64,000 nucleotides of DNA from contig CABSCS010000002.1 of NCBI GenBank assembly GCA_902476355.1, positions 1-64,000 on the forward strand, in the 5' to 3' direction. The notes beneath the pieces are model-generated. The model did not search any database, was not told the origin of the DNA, and saw nothing but the letters and a program-made list of their open reading frames with translations. Both the position numbers and the translations under genes were made by a program. This document shows, in pieces, positions 33,120-42,469 of this stretch. Within the stretch, counting starts at the first letter, position 1. Each line of letters starts with the position of its first letter. Origin of the DNA: UMGS2069 sp900557585 (GTDB taxonomy: Bacteria; Bacillota; Clostridia; Christensenellales; UBA1242).

Positions 33120-35047
33120 GAAATATTATTTAAATCTACGACTTCATAAAAGCGGTCAGGTAATTTTTTTTGCTTACAATAATTATCTAGTTTTTTTAAC
33201 AGACCAGAGATTTCTGATAAATTATTTTTTAAATAAATATACAACCCATTTCTTGCTCTGCTAAAAGCAACATATGCAATTCTAACAAATTCAGTGATTT
33301 TATCATCAATGCTATTGCTAAAGATAATTGGATTCTCTAAGACATTAAGGATGGAACCCCAAGCTTTTTCTTCACGAATCGGTTCTAAATTTACCAATAC
33401 ATTATCATATTCTTTACCCTTAGTTTTGTGTATGGTTAAATATTTACTATCATCTGTAAAGACATCCTCATACATTACCTTTAATGTTTTTAAATCTAAT
33501 TTATTTAAAAACGGATGTAAATTTTCCGAATAATGTTCATCTCCTTCATCAATCAATTCAAGAGGTTCACGGCATTTTAAAGTTGAACCCATTATAAAAT
33601 TGTTAATTGTTGTTACTATATCTTTATAAGACATGTTTAAAGGAAAAGTTTTAAAAAGATTTATAAATCTAATAATTTCAACAAGCTCTTTACCTTTTGC
33701 TCTTTTTTCACTTTTTAGCATATCAATATCAAAAACTTTATCAAGTTGACTTAACACTCCTCCGAAGTTCCCTAATTGAATAGAATTATAAATTGAAACA
33801 ATTATTTTTACATTGGCTATCCAATTTATATTTGAACTATTGAATTCATTTGTCAAATCTGTATCTATGATATATCTATAATAATCATGAACCTTTTTCA
33901 ATAATATGCGTTGGTTGGATTCAATGTTTGTAATGTAGTTAAATGCATCTGACCATCTTCTACATAATACCCTTATGTCTTTTACATTCAATATATTTAA
34001 AATATCAACATTATCTTTAGCACATAATACAAATTTTACTTTTTCTTGATTGTTATTAATCAAACATTGTTGTTCATTTAATGTTTTATCATTGCTTCTT
34101 ATGTAATTTAAAAAGTGTATAATATTTTTATTAGATCTTCTATTTCCATCTATAATAAAAGTTTTGAAATCTTTAACATTAGGATGGAAATTATCAAATT
34201 CCTTGTAGGTTGAGTTAATAAACCCGTAAATAGATTGCGCAATATCACCAACTACACCTATTGTAATTTTTTTATTAGATAACAATTCTAATATTTTATT
34301 TTGAATAGGATTTGTATCTTGATATTCATCCATCAATATATATGGAAATTTGTATTGTACATCATATGAAATAAACTTGTATTTTTTCAAGAGTATATAA
34401 CTAAAATATAATATCTCATCAAAATCTAGTACACCTTCGGTCTCCCAAATTGCAGTTTTTATTCTTATCAAATCTTCCTTATTTGTTGTCAACTTTAGTG
34501 ACTTTATATATGGCATATTGTTTTCATTAAATGGATATTTATTTAAGCTTGATATATCTAATACACATTCACTGATTTTCCGCTTTGTTATTTCGCTTGC
34601 AATTTGCATTTGATATTTTTCTTTAAGATAATTTACAAAATCAGAGATTTTTAATTTTGCCAACAAACCGAAGCCTTCCATCCTAGGATATAACTTTCTA
34701 TTAGCAGGAACGTGGGCATTAAATGTTTGATTAATAAATAATTTTAACTGTAGTTGATATGGGGTAATTATATATTCATATAAAAAGGAATGAATGGTTC
34801 TTATTTCCACATAATCATTGTAATGTCCTAATCTAGATCTTATTTCATTTACAGCCGCATTTGTATAGGTTATACATAATATTTTACGTATATTATTTTC
34901 TTGCAACTTTTTACTATGTTCAATTATATCTTTAATATTTTGTACTAGAAAATATGTCTTACCAGCACCTGGTCCAGCGTAAACTTTGAAATTAAATTTG
35001 TCTTCATATATACTTATTAAATCAGAAGAATTTATGAATTTATCCAT
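33110..35047 (-). CDS. gajB: UvrD-like helicase, GajB-type
   Basis: A 645-residue superfamily 1A helicase. Walker A is YAGPGAGKTY (residues about 22-31). An FCI/LCITYTNAA motif Ia follows. Walker B is LMDEYQDTN. The GDIAQSIYGF motif III, the IHKTKGKEYDNV motif and the final VAFSRARNGLYI motif are also present. Gabija GajB is a UvrD-like partner of the GajA nuclease in anti-phage defence. This protein is longer than the described GajB (about 500 residues). Its start overlaps the end of gajA by 16 bases, indicating coupled translation. Codon use (many ATA, TTA, AGA-type and A/T-ending codons) differs clearly from neighbouring housekeeping genes, suggesting transfer. Confidence 0.82.
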   Translation of the reverse strand: MDKFINSSDLISIYEDKFNFKVYAGPGAGKTYFLVQNIKDIIEHSKKLQENNIRKILCITYTNAAVNEIRSRLGHYNDYVEIRTIHSFLYEYIITPYQLQLKLFINQTFNAHVPANRKLYPRMEGFGLLAKLKISDFVNYLKEKYQMQIASEITKRKISECVLDISSLNKYPFNENNMPYIKSLKLTTNKEDLIRIKTAIWETEGVLDFDEILYFSYILLKKYKFISYDVQYKFPYILMDEYQDTNPIQNKILELLSNKKITIGVVGDIAQSIYGFINSTYKEFDNFHPNVKDFKTFIIDGNRRSNKNIIHFLNYIRSNDKTLNEQQCLINNNQEKVKFVLCAKDNVDILNILNVKDIRVLCRRWSDAFNYITNIESNQRILLKKVHDYYRYIIDTDLTNEFNSSNINWIANVKIIVSIYNSIQLGNFGGVLSQLDKVFDIDMLKSEKRAKGKELVEIIRFINLFKTFPLNMSYKDIVTTINNFIMGSTLKCREPLELIDEGDEHYSENLHPFLNKLDLKTLKVMYEDVFTDDSKYLTIHKTKGKEYDNVLVNLEPIREEKAWGSILNVLENPIIFSNSIDDKITEFVRIAYVAFSRARNGLYIYLKNNLSEISGLLKKLDNYCKQKKLPDRFYEVVDLNNISCT

Positions 35048-37047
35048 TTGACACCTTCTTTTATATAATTTGGTGCAACAATTTTATCAATATGCTCAAA
35101 TAACTTTAAAGCAAAATCACCTTTTTTAGTTTTTACATAATGATAAAATATTTCCGAGAAAAATATCTTTTCTATTAAAATCTTATTTTTACTGTCTTCG
35201 TCATATAATTTTTTATATTTTAATATTATATCAACCAAAAATTTCTTTTGATTGGCATTAGTTATATATTTTGGAATGTTGTCATTCCAATAATTAATAT
35301 CTTTGTGCTTTATAAGTTCATGGAAAGTTTCACTATCAATTGCTATAGACATTAACAATTCAAAATTTTTATCATAGTTATCTATAAATAATTCTTTTTC
35401 AAATGTTGAACCAAAATGCATTTGAGTTTTGACTTTTATTTGATTTTTAAATTGCAAAAACATTTTGTTTATTCTGCTTTTTGACTTTTTGTAGTTATCT
35501 ATATTTAATTTAAGCCCCGAATCGCTTTCGGTGATTATATCAACATCTTTATCAGTTATGCATAAAATCTTTTTATTCGTACTAAAGGCCAAAGGCAAAA
35601 AATAATTAAAATTAATACCTCCAATTTCCACAATTGATACATGCTCTTTAACCAAATTTTTAAAAAACTTGGGAATTAATAATTTTTCAGCCAGTCCCTC
35701 AACAAATATTATTTTTTCTGAAAACAACATGTCGCTACGAGTTACATCTAAAAATTTTGTTAAATGATTTTTGGCTTGTTTTAATAATTGATCCCGTTTA
35801 ATCTTTTCTTTTTCAGTTGTCTGATTAAATAATTTCTCAATTTCTTTATAGTTGAAATTTCTTGATAAGACTACAGCGCTATTTGTTGGAATGTCTTTTG
35901 TTCTGTCAATTGAAAAAACAATTATGTTATCAAGGGGTAATGTTGCTGTGATGTTTGGTGAATGAGTTGTTACAAAAATTTGATTTTTTATTTCAATATT
36001 ATCAGCCTTTTGTTTTTTTAGATTCTGAATATACGCTAATAATTTGTATTGCATATTAGGATGCAGATGAGCTTCTGGTTCTTCAAGAAGTATAATATTA
36101 TAATCATTGTTCCTTTTTTGTTTTAATAAGTTTCTCATATAAATAAGGTTATTATAACCTAATCCATTATAATCTAAAGGTAAAGGAAAACCCAACTTGT
36201 CATCTTCTAATTCATACTTAAAAAAGCTTGATAATTCTCCATCAAAAATAAAATTTGATACAAATTTATTTTTGCCATTTATAATTCCTATCTCATTTTG
36301 ATCAGTATTAATATCATTGTTTATCTCTGTTTTAACACTTTCTAATTTTGTTTGGATAGTTGTAGTGATGTCTTGCTTTATTTCAAAATCATTTATATTT
36401 TTATCTTTTATTTTTTGATTTACATATTTTTGCGAATGTTCTGTTATTTTTTCAATAGTTCTAGATGCAGGTATTTCATCAATTTCGAAAATATTATTTA
36501 TTATTTTTTTATCAAGAATTTCGCCTGTAGCAACATTATAAAAGTTCCATTTAAAGTTAGTCTCTAATTTTTGTAAAACTTTATATAAACTTTTAAAATC
36601 TGTAACCGTGGACATTTCTTTTATATAAGTTTCTTTTTCTTTTAAGTCGTATGAATAAATTAGTTTAGTTTTAGCAATTAAATGAGCTTCATTATCTGAT
36701 TTACTTTCTACATTCCCTGTGATCGGATCAACGACTAAAATGCTGGAAAGTTTTGAGAATGCCGAATCTTCATCATCAAAATTAATATCATGCTCAAAAG
36801 TATATTCAATTTCAATAATTGGTGGTTCTATTTTTATTTGATCTATATTTTTATGCAAATAGTATTTATTGAAATCATCTATGGATGATTGACTATTTGG
36901 ATCAACACTTAAAAAATTAACTATTTGAATAAAATTAGATTTTCCCACATTGTTTGGTCCAACTATCACGTTTAATCCCTCTTGGAGATTAACTTCTAGG
37001 TTGTTGAAATTTTTAAAATTGTTAATTTTTATTTTACTTACATACAT
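35032..37047 (-). CDS. gajA: OLD-family ATPase-TOPRIM nuclease, GajA-type
   Basis: A 671-residue class 2 OLD nuclease. The N-terminal AAA15/ABC-type ATPase has Walker A VGPNNVGKSN (residues about 33-42), a long coiled insert, LLEEPEAHLHP and the TTHSPN switch. The C-terminal TOPRIM domain has IIFVEGLAEKLLIP (metal-site Glu) and ITDKDVD (D-x-D). This plus the overlapping UvrD-like gene is the Gabija arrangement, which nicks phage DNA when nucleotides are depleted. It is larger than described GajA (about 580), mainly from the middle insert. AGGAGAG 6 bases upstream fixes MYVSKIKINNFKNF as the start. Foreign-looking codon use. Confidence 0.85.
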   Translation of the reverse strand: MYVSKIKINNFKNFNNLEVNLQEGLNVIVGPNNVGKSNFIQIVNFLSVDPNSQSSIDDFNKYYLHKNIDQIKIEPPIIEIEYTFEHDINFDDEDSAFSKLSSILVVDPITGNVESKSDNEAHLIAKTKLIYSYDLKEKETYIKEMSTVTDFKSLYKVLQKLETNFKWNFYNVATGEILDKKIINNIFEIDEIPASRTIEKITEHSQKYVNQKIKDKNINDFEIKQDITTTIQTKLESVKTEINNDINTDQNEIGIINGKNKFVSNFIFDGELSSFFKYELEDDKLGFPLPLDYNGLGYNNLIYMRNLLKQKRNNDYNIILLEEPEAHLHPNMQYKLLAYIQNLKKQKADNIEIKNQIFVTTHSPNITATLPLDNIIVFSIDRTKDIPTNSAVVLSRNFNYKEIEKLFNQTTEKEKIKRDQLLKQAKNHLTKFLDVTRSDMLFSEKIIFVEGLAEKLLIPKFFKNLVKEHVSIVEIGGINFNYFLPLAFSTNKKILCITDKDVDIITESDSGLKLNIDNYKKSKSRINKMFLQFKNQIKVKTQMHFGSTFEKELFIDNYDKNFELLMSIAIDSETFHELIKHKDINYWNDNIPKYITNANQKKFLVDIILKYKKLYDEDSKNKILIEKIFFSEIFYHYVKTKKGDFALKLFEHIDKIVAPNYIKEGVKWINS

Positions 37048-37069
37048 ATCAAGCTCTCCTAACACAGGT

Positions 37070-37098
37070 ATTGTAGCATAAAATTAACAATTTTTCCA
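37070..37098 (-). promoter_or_regulatory. Probable promoter of gajA-gajB
   Basis: Minus strand: TGGAAA, 17-base spacer ending TGC, TACAAT (extended -10). Confidence 0.45.
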
Positions 37099-37120
37099 TA
37101 CATTCGACAAAATTCGTGCT

Positions 37121-37372
37121 TTACATTTCCATATCACTTTCGCGTCTGCGTTTATGTTCTTTTCGCTCTTCGAGAAGTTTTGTTAGTATTTCATCAAACT
37201 CGTCATCGTCCATATCTGCAACAAACTCATCTTTGCGTTGTTCAAGGATTTCTTCTCGCTTTTTATCGTTTAAAAGCATTTGGTCTTCTTTGACTCTTTC
37301 GTTAAACTTGTCAGTTGTCTGGCGGATATACTCGCTATCAACAGAGTTATAAACAGTGGTTTTATGCGCCAA
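37121..37372 (-). pseudogene. Small charged ORF, probably a gene remnant
   Basis: Up to 83 codons. The frame contains DSEYIRQTTDKFNERVKED and a Glu/Asp/Lys/Arg-rich coiled-coil tail ending RRRESDMEM. The only start is TTG at 37372 and no ribosome site lies before it. The frame stays open only about 7 codons further up before a stop. It looks like the 3' part of a coding sequence whose start was lost, perhaps when the defence island was inserted. Family not recognised. A short translated gene is still possible. Confidence 0.35.
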
Positions 37373-37572
37373 CGCGGTGTTTTGGTTGTGTTACTAAATG
37401 AAAAAATGGTGGTTGTATGGGTTTTGTGTTCAAAAGTGAAGAAAAATGTTTTTGTTGTTTTTAAAGTTTTTCACAAAATAAAAAATATATGTTGCAAAAT
37501 TTGTTTGATTATTTTTCTGTATTGTGATATATATAATATATAAAAAAGTGATTAAAATTTAAAGGAGTCCAA

Positions 37573-40500
37573 ATGAAAAAGAAACTTTCAGTTTTACTGA
37601 CGGCAGTTTTGTTGCCGGTTGTTTGCGCAATTTTGATTGGAAGTTTGTGTTTTTCTGCTGTTTCTTCTTGCAGTGCAGAAGATTTCAAAGGACTTGCAAT
37701 TTATATTGGAAAAAACTCGACTGTTGAACTTAAAGGTGACAAGTCAATTTCGGGTTATAATTTGATAAACAAAAACACCAACACTGCTGCATATGCTGTT
37801 TATGTTGACGCTGGTGGAACATTCAAATTGACTGGTGGTTCAATTGTGAACAATGGTGCAAATGCGCATGAAAATGATTATGAGGGTGTTGGCGCAATTT
37901 ATTCTAGTGGTGGAAAAGTTTTCATCACATCTGGAACGATTTCTGGCAACAGCATTCGCAATGGTTTGGCAAGTGCAATTCGTGTTGAAGGTGGGGGAAG
38001 CCTTTCAATTTCGGGCGGAACCATTGAAAAGAATTATGGTTCAGGAACCGATTCTGCAATTTATGTTTCGGGCGGAACTTTCTCACTTTCAGGCGGAACA
38101 ATTTCAGATGGACTTGTTAATCTTGTAAACAGTGTGAACGCATCAATCACAAGTGGAACAATTTCTTCTGGCTTAATGATTCATGATGGCGTTACTCTTG
38201 TAATGCAAAACGGTTCAATTTATGAAGGTGTAAGAATATCTTCTTCTGATTTCGTTATGAATGGGGGATTGATAAACAACGCTGACGGCGCTGGCGTAAT
38301 TATTGAAGGTGGAACTTTTTCTCTGAATGCAGGAACAATTTCAAATGGAGGAACTGGCAACATTGTAAGTGTGAACAATAACGCAGACATTTCAATGCTT
38401 GGCGGAACTGCTTCTGGAACCTTTTATATTTATAAAGGAAATGTGACACTTGCAAACGCTTTCATGTCTGCATCTGCAAACGCGAACAATGTTTATAACC
38501 TTTGCGATGATGGGATTCTTACTTTTAAAGATGTTTCAACCTTGCCAGCAATGAACATTAAAGTTACAAGCAAAATTCGTGAATTTTTGAAATTTCCAAA
38601 CGCAACAAGCAAACCAACAATTTCGCAAGCAAGCATCACTGGTTATGACACCAGTAAATATTATGTTGATGTCTACCAAAGTGGTGGTGTTTGGGTTGCT
38701 GGGCTCAAACCATATGTAACACTTACTGTTTCCAACCTTTCAAACACTTCGAACGAGGGAACCGTTATGGGAACAAGTTCGGGCGTATATACCAAAAAAT
38801 GCAAAGATGGCGAAGTCATAACTTTCAGTCACACTGCAAATGGAAAATATGCATATGCAAAATTGGTTCATGGAACCGACTGGTCTTCACCAACCTATGA
38901 CGAAAGCACAAGTTACACAATTGATGGCTCAACCGAAACCGAAGATTTCAGATATTGCTACACCGTAAGCCTAACACTATATTCGGTCTCAAATGGAATT
39001 GTTTCAACCAGCGATGGTGGGCTTTGCACGGTCTATTCTGGGCAAACGCCAACATCAAGTGCGGGAAATAGTTGGGCATATCGTGGGCCAACGCAATCAA
39101 CACCTTGCACGGCGGTTCCAAAAGAAGGCTTCACTTTTGAAGGAGTATATGATAACTCTTCTTGCACGGGAACTCCTGTTGCAACAACACAGTCTTTCAC
39201 TTGGACAATGGGAAGTGCTGGCAATAAAATTCTATATGCAAAATTTGTTTCACTTGTCGCAGAACTTCCAACAACATGGAAAACCGAACTTGCCTCATTT
39301 TCGGGTGCGCCGGCAGTCACAAGCGTAACAGAAATCAAAACTGCAACAACTCCTCCAAGTGGATACACTCGTCTTGGAAAGTTGTCAACGGCAATTCCAG
39401 TTTATAAAAAAGGAAACATTATCGCATTCATTGCAGGAACGGTAAAACTTCCGGCAAACAGTTCCAGTTTGTTTGCAAGCATGACGGCGCTTACAACCTT
39501 TGACGGCACAAGCATGAACACTTCAAATGTAACAAACATGTCTTCTTTGTTCAAATCTTGTTCGGCTTTGTCAACCATAAAATTTGGAATTGGATGGACA
39601 AACCCAAAGGTTACAACTGTTGACAATTTGTTCAGAGATTGCGTAAAACTTTCAACGCTCACAAACTTTACATATTTCAAAACTCCAGTTGCAACAAACT
39701 TTTCACGCATGTTTTATGGCTGTAAATATCTCACAAGCATAAATCTTTCTGGTTTGTCTTGGGCAAACGCAACAAACCTTTCATATGTTTTTGCAAACTG
39801 CTCGGGGCTTTCAAGTCTTGGTTTGACAACTTTGACAACACCAAATGTAACAAACATGAGTTATGCTTTCTATTATTGTTCAGGTCTTATTGCGTTGAAT
39901 CTTTCATCTTTCAACACCGCAAAAGTAACAACAATGGAATATATGTTTGGTGGAATGTCTAAACTTTTAAGTTTAACACTCGGTTCAAACTTCTCAACCG
40001 CAAGTTGCACAAATATGAGTTATATGTTTGAGTATTGTTCGTCGCTTGCCAGCCTTGATGTTTCTTCGTTTAATGTTTCAAATGTAACAACCATGTCAAA
40101 CATGTTTAAGGGAGCATCAAAACTTGCTTCGATAACTTTTGGCAGTGGTTGGACAACCTATAAATGCAAAGATTTTTTTAATATGTTTTCAGGATGTTCT
40201 GAGTTGACCAGCCTCGACCTATCATATTTCAACACAAAAGTTGCAACCGATCTATCTTATATGTTTTATAACGACTCTAAACTTAAAACACTAACGCTTG
40301 GTGCGAACTGGGGAACTGAAAAGTGCACGGATTTTGCTGCTATGTTCCAAAATTGCAAGGCACTAGAAGAACTTGATTTGTCTACATTTACCATAACGAG
40401 CAGTGCAAGAACAATCAATATGCTATATCTTGGCTCAAGCAATAAAATAATGAGGTTTTTAACTCCAAAATCTTCGTGTCCAAAAATTTCAACAATGGAG

Positions 40501-41481
40501 GGTCTTTATCTTGACAATGGCACTGATAATATTTATAAGACAGATGGTTCCTATACAGAAGATATTGCCAATGGTCAAAACAGTTATTATTCATCTAGAA
40601 CATATTTAAGGCGTGCTTTTTTCCCATCAGACTGGTTGGATCAACTTACAACAAAATATGGCTCAATTGGCATTACAAAAAGTTGGATAGAAAGCATATA
40701 TTTCACACAAACTTCAGATTCAAATTTCACATATAGGGGAAATTGGCTTCCAAATATTGAGGTTTGGACAACGCCTGGTGGTTCAGTAAACTTTGTTGTC
40801 ACGGGTGAATGTTTCGCTCCAGAAGATTGCTCTGGATTGTTTTCAAGTTCATATTTACAAAGTATTGATTTTTATTATACCGAAAACTTTAATACAACAT
40901 ATACAACAAATATGTACCAAATGTTTTATAATACTACAGGATTTGCAACTTCGGGTAATTCGTTAGATGTTTCGACTTTCATAACTAAAAATGTTACAAG
41001 CATGGAAGAAATGTTCCGAGAGTTTAAAGGGTACGGAATCAATGTTAATGGTTTTAATACAGAAAAGGTTACAACGGTTGTGGGCATGTTTTATAATTGT
41101 AGCAATGTGAAAGATTTAAGGCTTGCTTCTTTCAATCTTACAGGCATAAAATCAAGCACTAAAGTAATTGATATGCTTTCGAATTGTTCAAGCATAGAAT
41201 CGATCATATCACCATATTGCCCTTATGCAATAGATCTCCCATTTTCAATGTATTATTACAATTCAAAAACAAAAAAATATGAGAGGGCTACAAGCATTCC
41301 GGCGGCAACTCGAGGAAGAGAATATGTATTAAACAATCCAAGCATGTCTGCAATTTTTATTCCAACATACACTGTTAAAATTGCGTCTTTAAACGAAAGT
41401 GATGGCAGAATTCATGCTATGATTGATGACAACAAAAAACGCTATTTCATTAAACTAAAACAACATTCAGAAAATGAATAA
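37573..41481 (+). CDS. BspA-like surface protein with beta-helix and DUF285 repeats
   Basis: A 1302-residue secreted protein. The signal peptide (residues 1-36) ends near SSCSAED. Residues about 40-290 form short Gly/Thr-rich repeats (GGTFSLSGGTIS type), as in right-handed beta-helices. About 380-560 holds two beta domains with Y-A-K-L/F endings, like Listeria-Bacteroides repeats. About 590-1260 is a long series of DUF285/BspA-type leucine-rich repeats with the core T-x-M-x-x-MF-x-x-C-x-x-L-x-x-L-x-L. There is no LPXTG, lipobox or S-layer motif, so the anchor is unknown. The last third (from about 40400) uses more A/T-ending codons than the first two thirds. AAAGGAG precedes ATG 37573. Confidence 0.87.
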   Translation: MKKKLSVLLTAVLLPVVCAILIGSLCFSAVSSCSAEDFKGLAIYIGKNSTVELKGDKSISGYNLINKNTNTAAYAVYVDAGGTFKLTGGSIVNNGANAHENDYEGVGAIYSSGGKVFITSGTISGNSIRNGLASAIRVEGGGSLSISGGTIEKNYGSGTDSAIYVSGGTFSLSGGTISDGLVNLVNSVNASITSGTISSGLMIHDGVTLVMQNGSIYEGVRISSSDFVMNGGLINNADGAGVIIEGGTFSLNAGTISNGGTGNIVSVNNNADISMLGGTASGTFYIYKGNVTLANAFMSASANANNVYNLCDDGILTFKDVSTLPAMNIKVTSKIREFLKFPNATSKPTISQASITGYDTSKYYVDVYQSGGVWVAGLKPYVTLTVSNLSNTSNEGTVMGTSSGVYTKKCKDGEVITFSHTANGKYAYAKLVHGTDWSSPTYDESTSYTIDGSTETEDFRYCYTVSLTLYSVSNGIVSTSDGGLCTVYSGQTPTSSAGNSWAYRGPTQSTPCTAVPKEGFTFEGVYDNSSCTGTPVATTQSFTWTMGSAGNKILYAKFVSLVAELPTTWKTELASFSGAPAVTSVTEIKTATTPPSGYTRLGKLSTAIPVYKKGNIIAFIAGTVKLPANSSSLFASMTALTTFDGTSMNTSNVTNMSSLFKSCSALSTIKFGIGWTNPKVTTVDNLFRDCVKLSTLTNFTYFKTPVATNFSRMFYGCKYLTSINLSGLSWANATNLSYVFANCSGLSSLGLTTLTTPNVTNMSYAFYYCSGLIALNLSSFNTAKVTTMEYMFGGMSKLLSLTLGSNFSTASCTNMSYMFEYCSSLASLDVSSFNVSNVTTMSNMFKGASKLASITFGSGWTTYKCKDFFNMFSGCSELTSLDLSYFNTKVATDLSYMFYNDSKLKTLTLGANWGTEKCTDFAAMFQNCKALEELDLSTFTITSSARTINMLYLGSSNKIMRFLTPKSSCPKISTMEGLYLDNGTDNIYKTDGSYTEDIANGQNSYYSSRTYLRRAFFPSDWLDQLTTKYGSIGITKSWIESIYFTQTSDSNFTYRGNWLPNIEVWTTPGGSVNFVVTGECFAPEDCSGLFSSSYLQSIDFYYTENFNTTYTTNMYQMFYNTTGFATSGNSLDVSTFITKNVTSMEEMFREFKGYGINVNGFNTEKVTTVVGMFYNCSNVKDLRLASFNLTGIKSSTKVIDMLSNCSSIESIISPYCPYAIDLPFSMYYYNSKTKKYERATSIPAATRGREYVLNNPSMSAIFIPTYTVKIASLNESDGRIHAMIDDNKKRYFIKLKQHSENE

Positions 41482-41506
41482 TAAAAAAGATAAAAAGATA
41501 ATAGCA

Positions 41507-41554
41507 AAAAAGCGAAAGTGTGTTATGTTTACCAACACTTTCGCTTTTTGTATG
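41507..41554 (+). terminator. Terminator of the BspA-like gene
   Basis: Perfect 15-bp stem AAAAAGCGAAAGTGT/ACACTTTCGCTTTTT, 13-base loop. Confidence 0.9.
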
Positions 41555-41574
41555 TTTTAATTTAGTTTATAGGT

Positions 41575-41630
41575 GTGTGCTTGTCTTCGGTGGAGCGAGG
41601 CGACACCGACTTGTATCAATACAAGCACAC
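41575..41630. other. Compact GC-rich double hairpin
   Basis: Outer stem GTGTGCTTGT (41575-41584)/ACAAGCACAC (41621-41630) encloses TCGGTG (41587-41592)/CACCGA (41604-41609). A competing hairpin CTTGTAT/ATACAAG (41610-41625) overlaps the outer 3' arm. This could be a structured RNA or a DNA hairpin. No ORF. Confidence 0.5.
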
Positions 41631-41661
41631 ATTTAAATGCCATAAATTTATAAATAATTTA

Positions 41662-41985
41662 CTAATCTTTAAAATATCCTATATTTGAAGATTGTTTAGC
41701 ATTAAATGAAAAATTGCAAATTGAAGCAACTAATTGATAAATGCCAAAAGTAACCAAGCCAAGAAAAAAATATGCACAAGTTCTCGATTTCCATCCGTTA
41801 GGTTTTAAATTTGTGTGATTTATAATAAAACTGCCAATAAAACCTAAGAAAAATGTTAAAGCAAACCTAGCTGCATTTCTTCCATCGTTTGAAGTTAATA
41901 TTGGTTCATTTTTAACCCTACAACCACAATTAACGCAAATTTCTGCATCATCATGGATCTCTTTTCCGCATTTAGGACAATACAT
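41662..41985 (-). CDS. Zinc-ribbon membrane protein controlled by adjacent Xre regulator
   Basis: A 107-residue protein. The N-terminal zinc ribbon is MYCPKCGKEIHDDAEICVNCG with two C-x-x-C pairs. Two hydrophobic segments follow (about 38-56 and 70-92) in a TM2-like region containing GFIGSFIINH and FFLGLVTFGIYQL. Related small proteins are common in mobile and accessory DNA and uncharacterised. The ribosome site AAGGAGG is strong. Its promoter contains an operator-like palindrome exactly between the -35 and -10 boxes, and the divergent gene encodes an Xre repressor. Regulation by that protein is therefore likely. Confidence 0.8.
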   Translation of the reverse strand: MYCPKCGKEIHDDAEICVNCGCRVKNEPILTSNDGRNAARFALTFFLGFIGSFIINHTNLKPNGWKSRTCAYFFLGLVTFGIYQLVASICNFSFNAKQSSNIGYFKD

Positions 41986-42016
41986 CTTACTTTTCCTCCT
42001 TCTATAATCTAATCAT

Positions 42017-42045
42017 ATTATACTCTTACACTTGTAAGAGGTCAA
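42017..42045 (-). promoter_or_regulatory. Promoter of the zinc-ribbon gene
   Basis: Minus strand TTGACC (42045-42040), 17-base spacer, TATAAT (42022-42017). The spacer is almost exactly the operator palindrome. Confidence 0.85.
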
Positions 42046-42069
42046 GTATTTTTCTTACATTTGTGAGAA
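42023..42069. promoter_or_regulatory. Two operator-like palindromes between divergent genes
   Basis: Site 1, CTCTTACACTTGTAAGAG (42023-42040), has perfect 7-base arms. Site 2, TTCTTACATTTGTGAGAA (42052-42069), has one mismatch. Their centres are 29 bases apart. Site 1 fills the spacer of the minus promoter. Site 2 abuts the -10 box of the xre gene (TATAAT, 42070-42075). This suggests repression of both genes by the Xre protein. Confidence 0.75.
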
Positions 42070-42078
42070 TATAATAAT

Positions 42079-42288
42079 ATGGTATATCAAAATAAATTTA
42101 AAGATAATTTAAAAGAATTAAGACAAGAAAAAAATTTGGGTCAAGTTGAATTAGCTAAAGCAATTGGTGTGAGTAAAGGAGTCATTAGTTTGTGGGAAAA
42201 TGGTCTCAGAGAACCAACTATGTATTCTTTAATTGTACTTGCGAAATTTTTTAATGTCTCTATTGATGAATTGGTTGGATTATATTAG
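42079..42288 (+). CDS. Xre-family transcriptional regulator
   Basis: A 69-residue single-domain helix-turn-helix protein of the Cro/CI-Xre type (residues 6-66). The recognition region is VELAKAIGVSKGVISLWENGLREPTMYSLIVLAKFFNVSIDEL. It is likely the repressor of the divergent zinc-ribbon gene and of itself through the two palindromes upstream. There is no Shine-Dalgarno site. The -10 box TATAAT ends only 3 bases before ATG 42079, so the message may be leaderless. Downstream bases 42289-42469 hold no gene. Confidence 0.92.
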   Translation: MVYQNKFKDNLKELRQEKNLGQVELAKAIGVSKGVISLWENGLREPTMYSLIVLAKFFNVSIDELVGLY

Positions 42289-42469
42289 AATATTAAAAGG
42301 ATATATATTAATGAAGTGAACCCCAAAAATGTACTGTTCCTTATTTTTATTTTGCTAGTTTCAAATGTGTTAGTCTTTTGGTGGATTTTTCTTTTGCAAA
42401 ATTTGAATTTAAAATAAAACAAGTGCATGTTTTGAAGAAACTGTGTTGATTGTTTTCAATTGTTGCGGT

